Positions 27,568-40,347 of a stretch of DNA of 64,000 nt are shown piece after piece. Below the pieces are notes generated by a model. That model was not told the origin of the DNA, did not search any database, and saw nothing but the letters and a program-made list of their open reading frames with translations. Positions within the stretch are counted from its first letter, which is position 1; every line of letters starts with the position of its first letter. This stretch comes from Silurus meridionalis. Its lineage: Eukaryota > Chordata > Actinopteri > Siluriformes > Siluridae. The position numbers were made by a program, and so were the translations under genes. The DNA lies in contig NC_060884.1 of NCBI RefSeq assembly GCF_014805685.1, forward strand, positions 12,178,356 to 12,242,355, written 5' to 3'.

Positions 27568-29460
27568 CACACAACAAAACACACACACATCTTAATTTTT
27601 CAATTAAGCAGCCTCTTGTTCTCTAAGCATATGCAAACACAGTGGGGGATCCTTTAAAATGTAACACTAATGTGCAGGCTAATTAGAGGACATTGGCAGG
27701 CTTGTAAACTGAGACCAATTTGAATACAGTTTAGCATAAATCTATCACTGTTGGTAAGGTTTTTATATTCCTTGCATGCAGTTACTGTTCATGTGAGTAC
27801 ATTTGATTAGTAAACAGGTAAATATGACTCCAATTTAACACTGACTGTGTGCATAATGTAACATTTAAATCAACTGCAAAATAAATTTGAATAAAAATAC
27901 TCCCTCTCACTATTAACATTACTAATAGTTGATGCAATGCATTTTGTACAGAATAATAAGAACATTTTACAATCTCTGAAATCCGAAATCTAATAAAAAC
28001 TGTGTTAATATAATAAACACAAAATAACATTGTTGGCAGAACATTACACTCTTAATTACACTAAGATTTATACAAGACCTGCACAACTATTAAAACCTGT
28101 AACTGTTTCTGTTAATGTGGTACTTACTTCCTCTATGTATTGTTTTGTCTTGCAACATTTTTACATTAACATGTTATATAATTACACATAATGTGTGTTT
28201 AATTGAATTAAACCTTTCTGTCATTCCTTAGCTACTTTTCCTACTTGGGATTCATGGCCCAAGTGTTCCAGCAGTAATACAGTCTGTGTTGAATATTAAA
28301 TTGCTTCTACCTATTTCTTTGATAAGGAACATCAAACAAGATGTTTCATACTGTATGCTAGCTTTATAATTCTCTGAGATTCTTCTCATTTAGCCCCATA
28401 CTGTAAGTATCCAGTCCATAAAATGCATACTTTTATATTTGCCATTAAGTAGCTGAGGAAAATCTAAGACCTATAGACCTTTAGAGTAAGCCTAGAGGAT
28501 TTCTGGGAATAATTTAAAAGGTTTTCCATTAAGGATATGCATTGTCTATGCAGTGATTTCCTCTTCATTAAAATTGTCCTGTTATCACTATAAAACATAT
28601 TGTAACTCTTAGATTTTGTAAATTATCATCTGCCACAATGTTAATATTTAAAATTAAGCAGATTTTAATTGCTCAGTGTATATCAGAGTAATGAAGGAGT
28701 CATAAAAGTGGTTCTTTTGAAAGATGTGAATGTTTTATGTAATTCCCCTTAGTACTGTCTGTTACACAGTCTGCTTCATTGTAGATAAATAATAATAAAA
28801 TAAGATTATAGTTTGTTTATCTATCTAGACCCTGGGATGAAACACTGTAGGAAAAAGTCAAAGTCAATACTTTTTTAATAAATTGCATCTGAAACAATTC
28901 TTGTCTAAATGACCTAAACTCATGAGAAGCATGATTAACAGATTTTTTTTTAAGAATTACACCTGAAAAAAATACCTACTACACATGTCTCTTAGTTATT
29001 TATCATTATGATTGACCTTACAAGCCTTTTAAGCCTAACTTCTAGAAACGCATATTTTAAACTAAATTTATTCCGCAAAATCAAATGTTCAGAACCACAT
29101 TTCTTGATAATGTACATCTCTACATGATAATTTTAACCCCTAAATAATATACAAGTATGCAAGGATTAAGGAAAATTTCACAAACTATTGATTATTGTTA
29201 GAGTGACATGACTGACATAAAATCCATAAACTATTTTTCATAATACTACTAGTTTTCTGTGCAAATACTTTACAAAAATTTATATTAAAATTTGGTGAAT
29301 TCTAACATTTAAAGAATATATTTTTTAGTACGCAATTGTATAGTTAATGAATTAGATGATGCCCTCAAAAGAAAAAAAAACAAATAAACCAAAAAAATAA
29401 GAAGACAATTTTGTACTTTCACTTGTTATTGTTTTATAAGATTGTGTTTTGTGTGTGTAT
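26776..29460. other. Intergenic, no gene seen
   Basis: AT-rich; one CA microsatellite. No coding or repeat-family signal recognised. Confidence 0.6.
27492..27563. repeat. (CA)n microsatellite
   Basis: Perfect CA run, 72 bp. Confidence 0.97.
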
Positions 29461-29740
<280 letters not shown>

Positions 29741-29744
29741 TATT

Positions 29745-30080
29745 TATTCATTGATATAGTTTTTGATCCGTTCGTCCTTGCGAATCGATTCGTTTGATTC
29801 TTATAAAGGAGTCGTTCATACAGAATGATTCGTTCGTAAATCTCTCGTCAGTAATCTGAGCAGAGAAACCCGATTCCTTTAATGAACCAGTTGAATCTTG
29901 GTTTGTTTGTTTGTTTTTCTTTATTGTGTCCGCCCTGCAGCTTTACAAACGTTGTAATGTGTTTTTTTGATTAGATAATGCTGTAATATTGCGGTTACAA
30001 TAAGGCTGGGTGCCATGAAGTGTGTGAAGCCGGTTATCTCGGGTCTGATTTATACATCTGTACAGCTGCACTGTAAGTTC
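29745..30080 (+). other. CpG-rich segment upstream of mdfic2; possible first exon or repeat
   Basis: Several copies of ATTCGTT or related CpG-bearing words (29768-29840), a CpG density unlike its surroundings. It also has an ATG in good context at 30015 (GCCATGA) followed 58 nt later by a consensus donor, CACT|gtaagttc. It could be a first exon of mdfic2, but that phase does not fit exon 1, so any exon here would be non-coding. The CpG words may instead derive from a fish repeat. Confidence 0.35.
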
Positions 30081-30318
30081 TGAACCATTTCCATACAATC
30101 AACGATTAATGCTATTTCTGACGGTTTTCTTTTAAATGAAACTGATTTACTCTGAAATTGTACATTAATAAATATGTGTCTAATATTTCTGATAGAGATA
30201 CAGCATGACGTGTTGATGTATGAAGTGTTATATAATTTTACAGCATGAGCAAGTGTTATGGTCTGTGTATAAACTCCTGTGATTCTCTAAAGCTTCTGAT
30301 TTAATATTAAAAAAAACG

Positions 30319-30320
<2 letters not shown>

Positions 30321-30392
<72 letters not shown>
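30321..30392. repeat. (TA)n microsatellite
   Basis: TA run, about 72 bp, upstream of mdfic2 exon 1. Confidence 0.97.
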
Positions 30393-30394
<2 letters not shown>

Positions 30395-30679
30395 AATGTG
30401 CTACAGGAATCTTCCCTTGTATTTGTTACTGCTGTTACTTTGCACAGTGTATATACACTTACAATGTCTTTTGAAAGCATGCATGCACAGATTTTCTTTT
30501 TGTGTTATCAGTAGATGTCTACTGATTTGACTGTCATTTATGTGCATTGTTTATAATTGCAAGACTTTGTCAAGTCAGACAGCTGCCATTATCACGTCAT
30601 GTTTCAAACTATTGCCATCATTAGTCGCCAGCTATTTCTGTCCTGTATCATTTATTTTTTTATTGCCACGGTGGTACAG

Positions 30680-30764
30680 ATGGCTGGAACAACTGTCAGA
30701 AGTGATGAGGTGATAGAATGTGACATGGATAGAGCTAAGGAGAAAGACAGCTTGGTTCTAGATG
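30680..30764 (+). CDS. mdfic2: mdfic2 coding exon 1
   Basis: It encodes 28 residues starting MAGTTVRSDEVIECDMD and ends with a good donor (GATG|gtaagc), phase 1. The 5' boundary is uncertain: the ATG immediately follows 'tacag', so the exon may start exactly there, or translation may start within a longer exon. Confidence 0.75.
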
Positions 30765-33700
30765 GTAAGCTCTAAAGCTTTTTTGTATAGTTTTTATTAA
30801 GTACTATAATATAATTATTGTGAGTTTTTTTTGTTTTGTTTAAGTGCTGCTTAAAGGACAATTTGTCTACACAAGTGAATACTGTAGACGTTTACTACAC
30901 AATTGCGTTTTTAATGCAAGCTTTGCAAGCCCTCTTTGGAATAGCAGATAGCAGACAGACAAACCGACAGACAGACTAATTGAATGATTGATTGATTGAT
31001 TGATTGATCGAACAAGCTAAAACCAAACTGAAACCAAACCAAAAACAAACTGACTATTAAATATAGATATGTATATACAGATAGTCATTCAATAGTGTGT
31101 TTATAGATCACGTTCCAATTTCGCAAAACGCTCGTTATGGATAAGTGTGTTAGAAAAAGATCTCATGAAAGGTTGTGACGTCTCACAGTAGCACTTTGTA
31201 AGAATTCCCACAAGACAACAACTATGAATGAATTTTATGATGAGGGAAAGAAACAGAGGGAAATGTAGGGGGAATAAAGGGTTGTAGATTTTCCTCAAAA
31301 TTGCTCTTGTGTAAAATCTAGTAACTCTTACTAATTTCAAGATCTGCCTTATTTCTGTGGGAGCCAACTTATAATGCAACATGTGAACAATGTATTTAGA
31401 TATAATTCTAGTCTCCTAAATGTGATATTTAGCTCTTATAATTTAGTTGTTATATGAATAATTTTAGTAACACATCTTATCCCTTGGTAAAACAATGATC
31501 TAAGGTCCAGAAACCTGATTATAAATTGTTTATACTGAGGGAAACTGATGATACCCACATCAGACATTATGCATTTTACCTAAATTCCTGAATTTGGAAT
31601 AATCTCCTTTAGGTGGGAATAAAGCCATGCAATGCACAACAGTTTTCTGATGAACTAACAAATGCAGATATCTTTTTGGAAAAATATGTCTGCAATATTA
31701 ATCAATGATAACCCATTAAATGTTAAATAAAAGAGAGAAAAACCCAGTTAAATTATTCATTCGGGATAGGTGGGAGAAAAATAAACAGGCATGCTCAGTC
31801 AGGGCCATAATTCATTAATAGTTTGCATTCCATTCTGTCTGTGAAAAGCAGATTCATTATTGAAGGGGTTTTGGGCTCGGAGGCCCGCTGTTGAGTATGA
31901 GCATATTTCAGCTATGAATTTGGTCAAGCTTATAAGCATCTAAGCTTGAGGACAAATGCTGGGGGCAAATAGTTGTCTAAGGCTGAAAACTTTTCTGAAT
32001 TCTGAATGTGATGCACTATAGATTCATTGTTTGATATATACATCCTACTTTGAGTCCACTACACATTATTAGTTTACCTTCTCCTCACAATTGGCTCTAT
32101 AGTTTGGGTCAGTAAATCAAACTGTAAGCCAAGACACCATTATTTATCAGACAGTAATTTGAATTCATATTGATTTATATGTCAGTTCTACTACACTGTA
32201 TGCCACATTACTTACTAAAGCATTGTCACTAGTGCTTCTATATGTTAACATACGTTCCTTATATATATTTTATCATTTTTTATTGAAGTATAGGAGAGGT
32301 GTACTTTTATCACTATTTGGGCATGATTGGTTTATGAAACTTCTTTAACATGTTGTGTACATGAGACACATGGAAAAAGTGAGGATCAATATATGAGTTA
32401 ACATCCTAAAACAAAATCCCCTATACCCAAATGGTAATTCACTGGCGAAATTACACTCATAGATTGATACACAGAATATTATATCCAAACTGGGAAGGGG
32501 TTATCCAAAAAGCAAGAGATATAGAAACTAGACATACACAGAAATGGCAGTGAAAAATCTAAATCCTTAGAACATACACATCCTGTGATATTAATATTAT
32601 GTGTCCATGTGCTTTATAAGGAAAAAATAAATGAGTTGTTTTAGATCTTGGAACAATAAAGCCTGTACATTATAATTTTTAATAGCAATCTTATTTAAAA
32701 CACATTGTTTCTTTAGATTTAACAGGCAAGACAGTGACTAGCACAGCTCCAGGCAGGACCTTGCAGAGACTTAGTCCCATACCAGAGATGGATTCTGAAG
32801 ATGCCAAAGCAGCTGCAGCCTCTGCTGGATCCTCGTATGCTCTCTCCTCTGTGAATAGGTGTAGCACTATCACCTCTTCTACAAACTCCTTACCTGACAC
32901 TCAGGATGCTGAAGGTGAATCACAGCAATCACAACAAATGCCTTTGCTATATATATTTGCCTTTACCTTTTATGCAAATATATTCAATGATATCATATTA
33001 TTAAGCATTTGTATAGAGGCTGTACTTGTTTTACAATTAGCAGTAAGATATAAAGCTCTACAGTAATTGAGCTTTTGTTTCTTTTACTTTACTGGAGTAA
33101 TTAATGCTTTAGCTCATAAAGTCTATATACAACATCTTTGTGTCACAAGCTATGTTTGTGATTCATTTAGTCAGCACAACTGCAATTTCGCAATCAAGTC
33201 ACGAAGTATGAAGTTTCTGCAGATTGTATTATCATTCTTAGTGGGGATAATGGTTTCATAAGTGTTTGTTTTAATTGCGTGGATGTAATTAAAACTGTTG
33301 CTTAATACTTAATGTTTTACATTAATCCAAAGTCACATTAATCCACATGTCATTGCACCTCAAATGATTATATTTTGATATATTCTGTTTATCTGACCTT
33401 GTGGTGTGATAAAGACAGTAGAGATGACCTTTCGAGGAAAGAAAAGATCATCAATAGAGATGGATGGTAATTGATTAGGTCTTCAAATAACTCCCTGAGT
33501 TCCCTTTCTCTTAGGGAGGGAAATGTGATTCATTAAATTATGCATGTGTTAGGAAATGCCATGAGGGAAAGGGTGCTTTTAAATGTTATAAACAAGAGGT
33601 GCTGAGAGATACCATTAAGGGACATTGGGTGTCTCTTTAGAAGCCAATATGCTTCTTTGAAGCTTTTAGTTTTTATTACATGTGTGATAATGTACTTAGC

Positions 33701-33780
33701 AGTTTTGTCACAAGTCATTAAAGACTTTCTTTAGCTGTACAATTGAAAGGGATTCATGCTATGGCTCATCATAGTTGCAC

Positions 33781-33855
<75 letters not shown>

Positions 33856-33924
33856 GTAGGTAGGTAGGTAGGTAGGTAGGTAGGTAGGTAGGTAGGTAGG
33901 TAGGTAGGTAGGTAGGTAGGTAGG

Positions 33925-33960
<36 letters not shown>

Positions 33961-34577
33961 TCTAGAGCTATATCAGAACTGAATAATTGAAAACACATTA
34001 TCTACTAACTAATTCTAAGACAAACACAGGCTAGATTTTCTTGTGGCCAAACATTTTTGCATTTTGTATCTTTGTTCCTACAGCTGCATCAGTGTTTAGA
34101 CCACCTGTTTAAGATCACAATGTATGCAATTAGTGTATCTGAGCTGGCTCTGAAATAATCTTGCTGACTAAACTGATAAACTGCAAGACAACAGTTAGTA
34201 CACTCCATTAAGATGCCTTGAGACAGCTTATGTTTTCCACTCTGTGATAGCTATGAATAAGGAATGACTTCCTTTCTTATTGCCTGATACTCCCTTGATT
34301 ACTTCTTCTCTGCTGATCAGATGCCTGTGCGGGGATCATACTCAGCTGCCTCTTCTGCCAGTTCTATGAGCTATGCCTCACGCTGCCTGACACGTGTAAA
34401 CGTGCTGCTAATCAAATCTGCCCAGCCTGCAGCTATTTGTTTGCTCCATTAGAGCCAGCCCAAAGCAGCGACTGGAACTGGTACTGCGACATTGACTGTG
34501 GCTTGTTTGATGCCTGCCAGGATACCGCCGATTGTCTTGAGTTAGCCATGGAGATTTCCGAGATTTGTTACCGTTAG
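30680..34577 (+). CDS. mdfic2: MyoD family inhibitor domain-containing protein 2 (mdfic2), three coding exons
   Basis: Spliced CDS join(30680..30764, 32717..32914, 34321..34577) gives 540 nt and 179 residues. Every junction is GT-AG with matching phase 1, and each split codon reads Asp. The N-terminal two thirds are Ser/Thr/Ala-rich and probably disordered. Residues 95-179 form the MDFI domain: 12 cysteines in 85 residues, with the signatures YCDIDCGLFDACQ and CLELAMEISEICYR at the C-terminus, which is typical of the I-mfa/MDFIC family. Known from the family: MDFI and MDFIC bind and restrain transcription factors through this domain, and their palmitoylated C-terminal cysteines associate with PIEZO channels. 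MDFIC2 itself is little studied, so its role here is inferred. The ATG at 30680 follows a CAG that could be a splice acceptor, so a non-coding first exon upstream is likely. An in-frame ATG at 30557 exists, but that extension reads like intron polypyrimidine. The convergent position relative to mitf supports the MDFIC2 assignment over MDFI or MDFIC. Confidence 0.88.
31790..31990. other. mdfic2: Complex non-coding block in mdfic2 intron 1
   Basis: Contains CATAATTCATTAATAG and GGGCTCGGAGGCCCGC and is not repeat-like. Possible intronic enhancer; nothing else recognisable in this intron (30765-32716). Confidence 0.3.
32717..32914 (+). CDS. mdfic2: mdfic2 coding exon 2
   Basis: Acceptor tttctttag| and donor GAAG|gtgaat bound a 198-nt exon, phase 1 to phase 1. 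It encodes a low-complexity Ser/Thr/Ala segment with SPIPEMDSEDAK and a poly-Ala run. This is the linker before the cysteine-rich domain and is normally poorly conserved. Confidence 0.85.
33782..33960. repeat. Compound (GATA)n(GGTA)n(GACA)n array
   Basis: Three homogeneous blocks: GATA to 33853, GGTA to about 33925, GACA to 33960. Located in the second mdfic2 intron. The long repeat ORF on the minus strand is an artefact. Confidence 0.97.
34321..34577 (+). CDS. mdfic2: mdfic2 coding exon 3, MDFI domain and stop
   Basis: Acceptor ctgatcag| begins a 257-nt coding segment that ends in TAG at 34575-34577. The encoded 85-residue segment is the cysteine-rich MDFI domain (LSCLFCQF, ICPACSYLF, WYCDIDCGLFDAC, ISEICYR). 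It is the best-conserved part of the gene and carries the family identification. Confidence 0.93.
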
Positions 34578-35014
34578 CATACTAGCCAACCCGATAAACT
34601 GGGCTGTAGAAATGGACTACAGGGCCGAAGCCGATGGGTAATGCAGAATTGTCAAGTATTACTGCATATATATCGAGCAATGTGAGTGTCAAATGATATA
34701 GTACATAAACATCAACTTAGAATGTAGTATGTCTGTAAAATTGCCTAAATGTAATGATATGGTTTGGCATGGTGAACTACACAAAGAACCTTTGAAGAAA
34801 CACAAAGTAGAAAAAAATGGAGAAATGATGCAATATGCTAACACAAGCTCACATGCATGGTGACTGTCATGGGGAGGTTAAAATCATGTTATTCTTGAGC
34901 ATGCAGCATGAGATGTTATTTCTGTAGGACACATGTCTTTCTAGAGTCCATCAATCTTTGTTCTCTGTTCAGGAAGACCACTCACTTTAGTGCACATTGA
35001 TAGCTAAGTTGATA

Positions 35015-35410
35015 ATTTCTGCCACATTTGGGCATTTGACAAGCATGTGGACACCTGACCGTCATGCCCATATGTGCTTAATAAACATCCCTTTTTAACA
35101 TTGGTCCTTTCTTTGCTGCCCTAGCAGCTTTTGATGGTTTTGTTCCATGGTTTTGTTTCTGGTGGTGTTCCAATTCTTAGTGGTGCACTCAAGTTCTTAA
35201 ATTTTTTTACATGCCATGCTGGAATATTTTTGTAACCTTAGTTCAAGAGGAGGGAAATATAAAGACATTCTACAGCATAAAAAAAGACATTGTAGACAAT
35301 TGCTTCCAAATTATTGGCAGTTGTTTGGGGAAGACCCATATAAGGTGTAATGGTCAGGTGCACACAAACTTCATTGCTATATTTGTGTATAGTGTATATA
35401 CAGTTAAAAT
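35015..35410 (+). mobile_element. Degenerate Tc1-like deletion derivative (family E)
   Basis: Left subterminal 'tgtggacacctgaccgtcat' and 'gcccatatgtgctt'; right end 'ggtgtaatggtcaggtgcac'. The interior keeps 'ttggcagttgtttggggaag', a C-terminal transposase segment. The middle is missing. Confidence 0.72.
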
Positions 35411-37779
35411 GTGTGTCTTACCAGTAATTCAAGATGAGTTCAATGCGTACCATCTTCATCAGTTGTGTGATTTTAACCAACCATGTCAAAAAATTCTTTA
35501 CAACAAGAAGGTCAGCAATTTTTGAATTACTCTAACACAGCTCTCAGGAGCTTTCATGTACAGTTTGTTCTGAATATCACTGTAGAATCAAATGTTGAGT
35601 TAGTCTGTGTTTACATATTGATATTTACTAATAACTCTACAATTTGTTCTGAAACCTTAGTGCAGTTTGACTACTCCAAAACTGCAAATCAGCATGTCCC
35701 TTCAGAAAAAAAGACAACTAGCCAATTTTTACTCATTTGAACCTCATTTCCAATGTGTAAAAGCATTTATCAAAGAAAAACGAATATTTCTCTGACAGAA
35801 TCCAGCTCATTGCCTGGTGTGTAAACCAATGCATTGCATGAAATTGTTTCTAAGCTCAATTTTAACTGCAAAGAGATATAATTGGTACTGCATTTATTTC
35901 AATGCTCTCTTTTTAAATAATTGAATGCGAATGCTGCATAGCCTTACTGATGCACGTTCAACATTACATGCTTAGTCTGTTTCAAAACAAGGTCTCAGGC
36001 CATGTCCAATTTGCTTTTTGCGTAAGTAATTATAAAAACCCAGCTTATTATGGTGCCATAAAATAACTTATTGTGTCCCACTGTGGTTTTTTCCACACCA
36101 GTCATGCTTGTGCAAACAGATGCTTGGTTAAACCAAAAACATCTGTATGTCTTAAACTTTTTGGATCCTTGTCAAATTTCCTGATAGCTTTGGGAGTCAC
36201 ATGGGCTGTTTAGATTTTCTAATGGTTTTACACATGGTGTGACTTTTCCTATCATCTGCTCCAATTTTGTCTTTTTTTTTTTTTTCTGATGTATAGAGCA
36301 ACTTGCAATCTGTAAGTGCTTCTTTGGGATTTGTTGTAGTGTATTACAGTTTGCAAAGAAGAATGAGCCATAGAATGGGGCCATTATTGTAAAATAGTAC
36401 AAAATACAGATAGACAATCATTTGTTTTATTTTGTCAGGAACAAGCAGTCTCTGTTCGTCATGCTATCATGTTTACATGTTTGTTTCTTTTTTATTTTAC
36501 CTGTAATTGGTTTTTTTTTTTTGTTGTTTATTGTTACCCAGCTCTGTGTTCATATAATTAAAGAGAGATAAGAGAAGGCTGTCCTGTGAAGTGCACACTG
36601 TTTTTTTCTTTTGTTGTTTTTTTCATTTTTTTTCAAAACCTGCACTGCTCTCCTGTGCAGTAAAACTCAATGAAATATTAACAATGTCCATTTATAGTAT
36701 TTTTTTAAGCATTTGTGTCTCACCAAATTTTTTTAAACCCATGTTCTTTATGGAAATACACTCCCAATGCTTAATGTGTGCTTGACATTTGGTTCTTATA
36801 AGCTTTTCGTGGTTAAGATGTACTACACTTACACAGTAATTTTGTCTGTTGATGCTGTTGATGCACTTATAGTCGAGGCATAAGTAGTAGTTGAACTGGT
36901 GTTGTGTTTTTATAATATTTTAAAGTGCACAATAGAGTGATTGGATGAGATAAATGTTTTAATGTTCTGTTTATGAAGGGTCAGGTCTGACCAATTAAAA
37001 AAAAAAAAAAATTTTAAAGCCGGTATTATCAAGAACACTTGTGATGATTTGTGTTTTATCAGATGCTATATCTAATTAAAGCACAGAATGTATATGAAGA
37101 ATTAATAAAGAAACTGACAGGATTAACCTTGACTGGTATTTGTGTGTGCTGTTGCATATTGTTACCATGCACAGTAGCTCAGATAATAATAATGAATTGA
37201 TCTTATAGCACTGTAGAGAATTTCCAATAAACCAAATATTTGATCATACAGCATTAAACCAGGGATTAAACTAAGCTGCATTAAATCAAGAACATTATTC
37301 ATTTACAGCATTTCCCAAGATTATCATTTGTACTATGTGGTCCCTCTGAGAGAGTGTGTGTGTGTATGTATGTGTGTTAGCTACATTTCTAATAAATGTG
37401 TTAACCCCCTCCTGTTAGTAAGTTAGGATATGTGCCTTTGAGCTATCCAAACTTAATATATCTTCCCTGCTAGGTAACTGCCTTGTGGGCTTGCATTAGA
37501 TATACCTTTCAATCACCAAAAGCCATCTCTGTCTCTTGACAGGTGTTTCTCTTCTTTGTCAAATTAATAATCTAATTTTAACAATTAACACTGCAAGTTA
37601 CGGAAAAAACTCAAGGGACTTCAAGGTCTATAGGGATTATCAAGGATTTATCTCATCACTAGTTTCTAGACAACCTTATAAACTGATCAAATCAGGGTTA
37701 AAAGTTCAATTAAATCGTCTTAGGTCACAAGACTCCCGCCCTTTTCCAGGTGTTGTCCTATTAGAAAATCTGTGGACTT

Positions 37780-38280
37780 GATCTGCAGAAGGCACATATG
37801 GCAGGAAATGATGGAGCATGGTACCGTATCTCTGTGCCCCTACCCCCTGCAGAGGTGAGGAAATTAAAGAGGCACGCAGCAGGAGAAGGAGAATGGATGG
37901 GCCTTGACTAGAGGGGTACGGGGGGCTTTGGGTGGAGTTAATTACTGCGTAATGAGGAGCAATTTATTGTGTTCTTGTTAGGCACATAAAAATGCCGGAC
38001 ACGCTATACAAAAGGCTAGGTGTTAATGTGCCCCTCTTAATGCTTGGTGGTAAAGGTCTTGAGAGTTTGAGGCATCTATTGGGGAAAAGTGACTGAGGCA
38101 TCCCCTTAAGGGTCCCGGAGCCATCGGATTAGCCTGGCTGCTTTTAGTGTTTGTCCCTGGGTCAGAAGGAATAATGAAAGCGTTGCATTAGTAGAGTATC
38201 GATCCCACACTCCATGGCCTCTGCTGATGAGGCTGCTATAACTCCTCGAAGCCACCTCTCCACCCCGGTAAATCTAAATC
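37780..38280. other. Complex non-coding block, candidate conserved element
   Basis: Dense, non-repetitive sequence with homeobox-type motifs (TTAATTACTGCGTAATGAGG) and no ORF or splice structure. Lies between mdfic2 and mitf. Confidence 0.4.
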
Positions 38281-38888
38281 TATTTAGCTCAAACTATGCT
38301 GTTGGTCTTCAAAGCAGTTGCAGCTTTTTTGAAAATATGTCTAATATTATAGTGATAACCAGTAAAACAGTAAAAACTAGTCAAATATAATCAGTGAACC
38401 AGTGAACAATAGGAGACTCACTTCTATTTGCACTGTGATTTTATATAAAGTTTATTAAGGTTTTAGCAATCCTAAACACAACTCTATTTCTTTGTTTAAC
38501 TCCTGCTTTTGAAGCGATAAGTCTTTTATATGTGATATATTAATGTTGGAGAAATCAAGGCCATGCCATCTAAATACAGCCCATCTGCCATGATTTTTAT
38601 TGAGGATCTGTCACACTGTTTCTCAGAACCGCCCACATCTATATAGATCAGTATTGTACTCACAATGGAAACCTCAGAGTGCTAATATGTTTATGGTGGC
38701 ACAGAACATGGTATTTCATTGTTATTAATTGCATGTAAACTAACTTAGAGTAAAAGCACAGCTATTAACAAAATCATGCACTAAAGATTTTCAGGCAGTT
38801 GTAAGAACCAAACATCATCTTTATCATTTCCTTTTTCTGTCAAATTGAAATAACCAAGTTTTTAACATTTTTAGTTAGTCATAGCTAC

Positions 38889-39110
38889 GGGTCCCCTGGT
38901 GGTCTAGTGGTTAAGATGCAGCGCTCCCACCGCTGCGACCCGGGTTCGATTCCCAGTCAGGGAACCATCCCCAGCCACTCTCAGTGCCGGTCCCAAGCCC
39001 GGATAAATTGGGGAGGGTTGCGTTAGGAAGGGCATCCAGCGTAAAAACGTGCCAAATCAAACGTGCGGAGGATCCGCTGTGGCAACCCCTAACGGGAGAA
39101 GCCGAAAGAA
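38889..39110 (+). mobile_element. tRNA-Glu-derived SINE
   Basis: 222 bp. The head (38890-38967) copies tRNA-Glu: A box TGGTCTAGTGGTTAAGA, B box GGGTTCGATTC, acceptor stem TCCCCTGG/CAGGGAA, followed by CCA. The anticodon position reads CCC or TCC rather than CTC. A non-tRNA body follows, ending 'gagaagccgaaagaa'. It is flanked by a perfect 16-bp direct repeat, AGTTAGTCATAGCTAC, at 38873-38888 and 39111-39126, showing a target-primed insertion. Confidence 0.93.
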
Positions 39111-39529
39111 AGTTAGTCATAGCTACAGCATGCTTCTTCTTTATTGTTGCAAAATTGGCACACATGCTGGTATTAATATATAATTTCTTCCTGACATAAG
39201 TGAATATTAATCTGAATATTGCGCTTAGCACCATTCAACTTCCGTGTTATAGCCCAAATAGTAATGTTTCATTTCTAGATGAATCTGCATTTGAAATGGT
39301 CTCTCTGGACAAATGTGTAGCTTGTGGGATAACTGCAAAATGTTAATGAGGTTTCCTTCAGACAGGCTTGTATTAAAAGACAAGGGGCTGTCATCCATGC
39401 AGAGTTGTAAGAAGCTTTTAAAAAATGTATTAAACCTCAAATAATCTTGTTTACGTGTTACATTATAGCATTCAAAAGGTTGCATATATCTACTGATTTT
39501 CTGCACTTGTATTATCTATTGATTGATGT

Positions 39530-39810
39530 TATTAAGTCAAGTCAAGAAGCTTTTATTGTCATTTCAACCATATATAGCTGACGCAGTACACAGTGAAATG
39601 AAACGACGTTCATCCAGAACCCTGATGCTACATAAAACAACATAAAACAAGAATCACAGAAACAGAAAAACACAGGGCCAAGGACTAGTAAGTGTCCTCG
39701 CCACATAAAGTGCATGTGTGCAACCTGGTGCAAACAGTGCAAAGACAACACAAGACGATACACAAAACACAAAATATATCCACCAGTAAACCTGTTGTAA
39801 CGAGATAAAG
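39530..39810 (-). mobile_element. LINE 3' untranslated end
   Basis: TCAAG repeats, 'cttttattgtcatttcaacc', then 'cagtacacagtgaaatgaaa' and 'gtgcaaagacaac' resemble the 3' end of L2/Rex-type fish LINEs in minus orientation. No RT codons remain. ORFs here are fortuitous. Confidence 0.65.
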
Positions 39811-39982
39811 TGAACAGTAGCAAAAATGTAATTATAGAAATTACATGTAATTATACAATTATTTAGAATAATAATGAATATATATATTAACCATCTGAAA
39901 TAATACATATTATTGCGACCCAGTGTCCAAGAAAACAAGGCTAAATGAGTTACCTTTAAAATATTACCAGTTTTCATAAAGC

Positions 39983-39983
<1 letters not shown>

Positions 39984-40032
<49 letters not shown>
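39984..40032. repeat. (CA)n microsatellite
   Basis: Perfect CA run, 49 bp. Confidence 0.97.
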
Positions 40033-40034
<2 letters not shown>

Positions 40035-40191
40035 GTATCGTCTCAACAAGCATGACAAAAAAAACTGTATCTAGAATGTTTTAAAGTGTTTTGAAGTTTT
40101 AGACTAAGCTTCTCATTAATTCTACTAATATCCTTTTAATATTAGCATTTTGATTCAGAAATTAACATTTTACAAAGGCAATAACTTTAGA

Positions 40192-40257
40192 AGGATGGAT
40201 GGATGGATGGATGGATGGATGGATGGATGGATGGATGGATGGATGGATGGATGGATG

Positions 40258-40345
<88 letters not shown>
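40192..40345. repeat. Compound (GGAT)n(GATA)n array
   Basis: About 68 bp of GGAT followed by about 88 bp of GATA with a sharp switch near 40260. Confidence 0.97.

Positions 40346-40347
<2 letters not shown>

Noticed and set aside
30015..30072. Coding first exon of mdfic2 (MKCVKPV...)
   Set aside because: The donor is good, but the phase does not match exon 1; joining gives an early stop.
30557..30679. N-terminal extension of mdfic2 from the ATG at 30557
   Set aside because: The added residues read like a T-rich intron end and lie before a CAG acceptor-like site at the ATG; kept only as an alternative.
33782..33960. CRISPR-like array
   Set aside because: Uniform 4-bp units with no spacers, in a vertebrate genome.
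38890..38967. Functional tRNA-Glu gene
   Set aside because: The anticodon is altered, CCA is encoded, a SINE body follows, and the whole unit is bounded by a target duplication.
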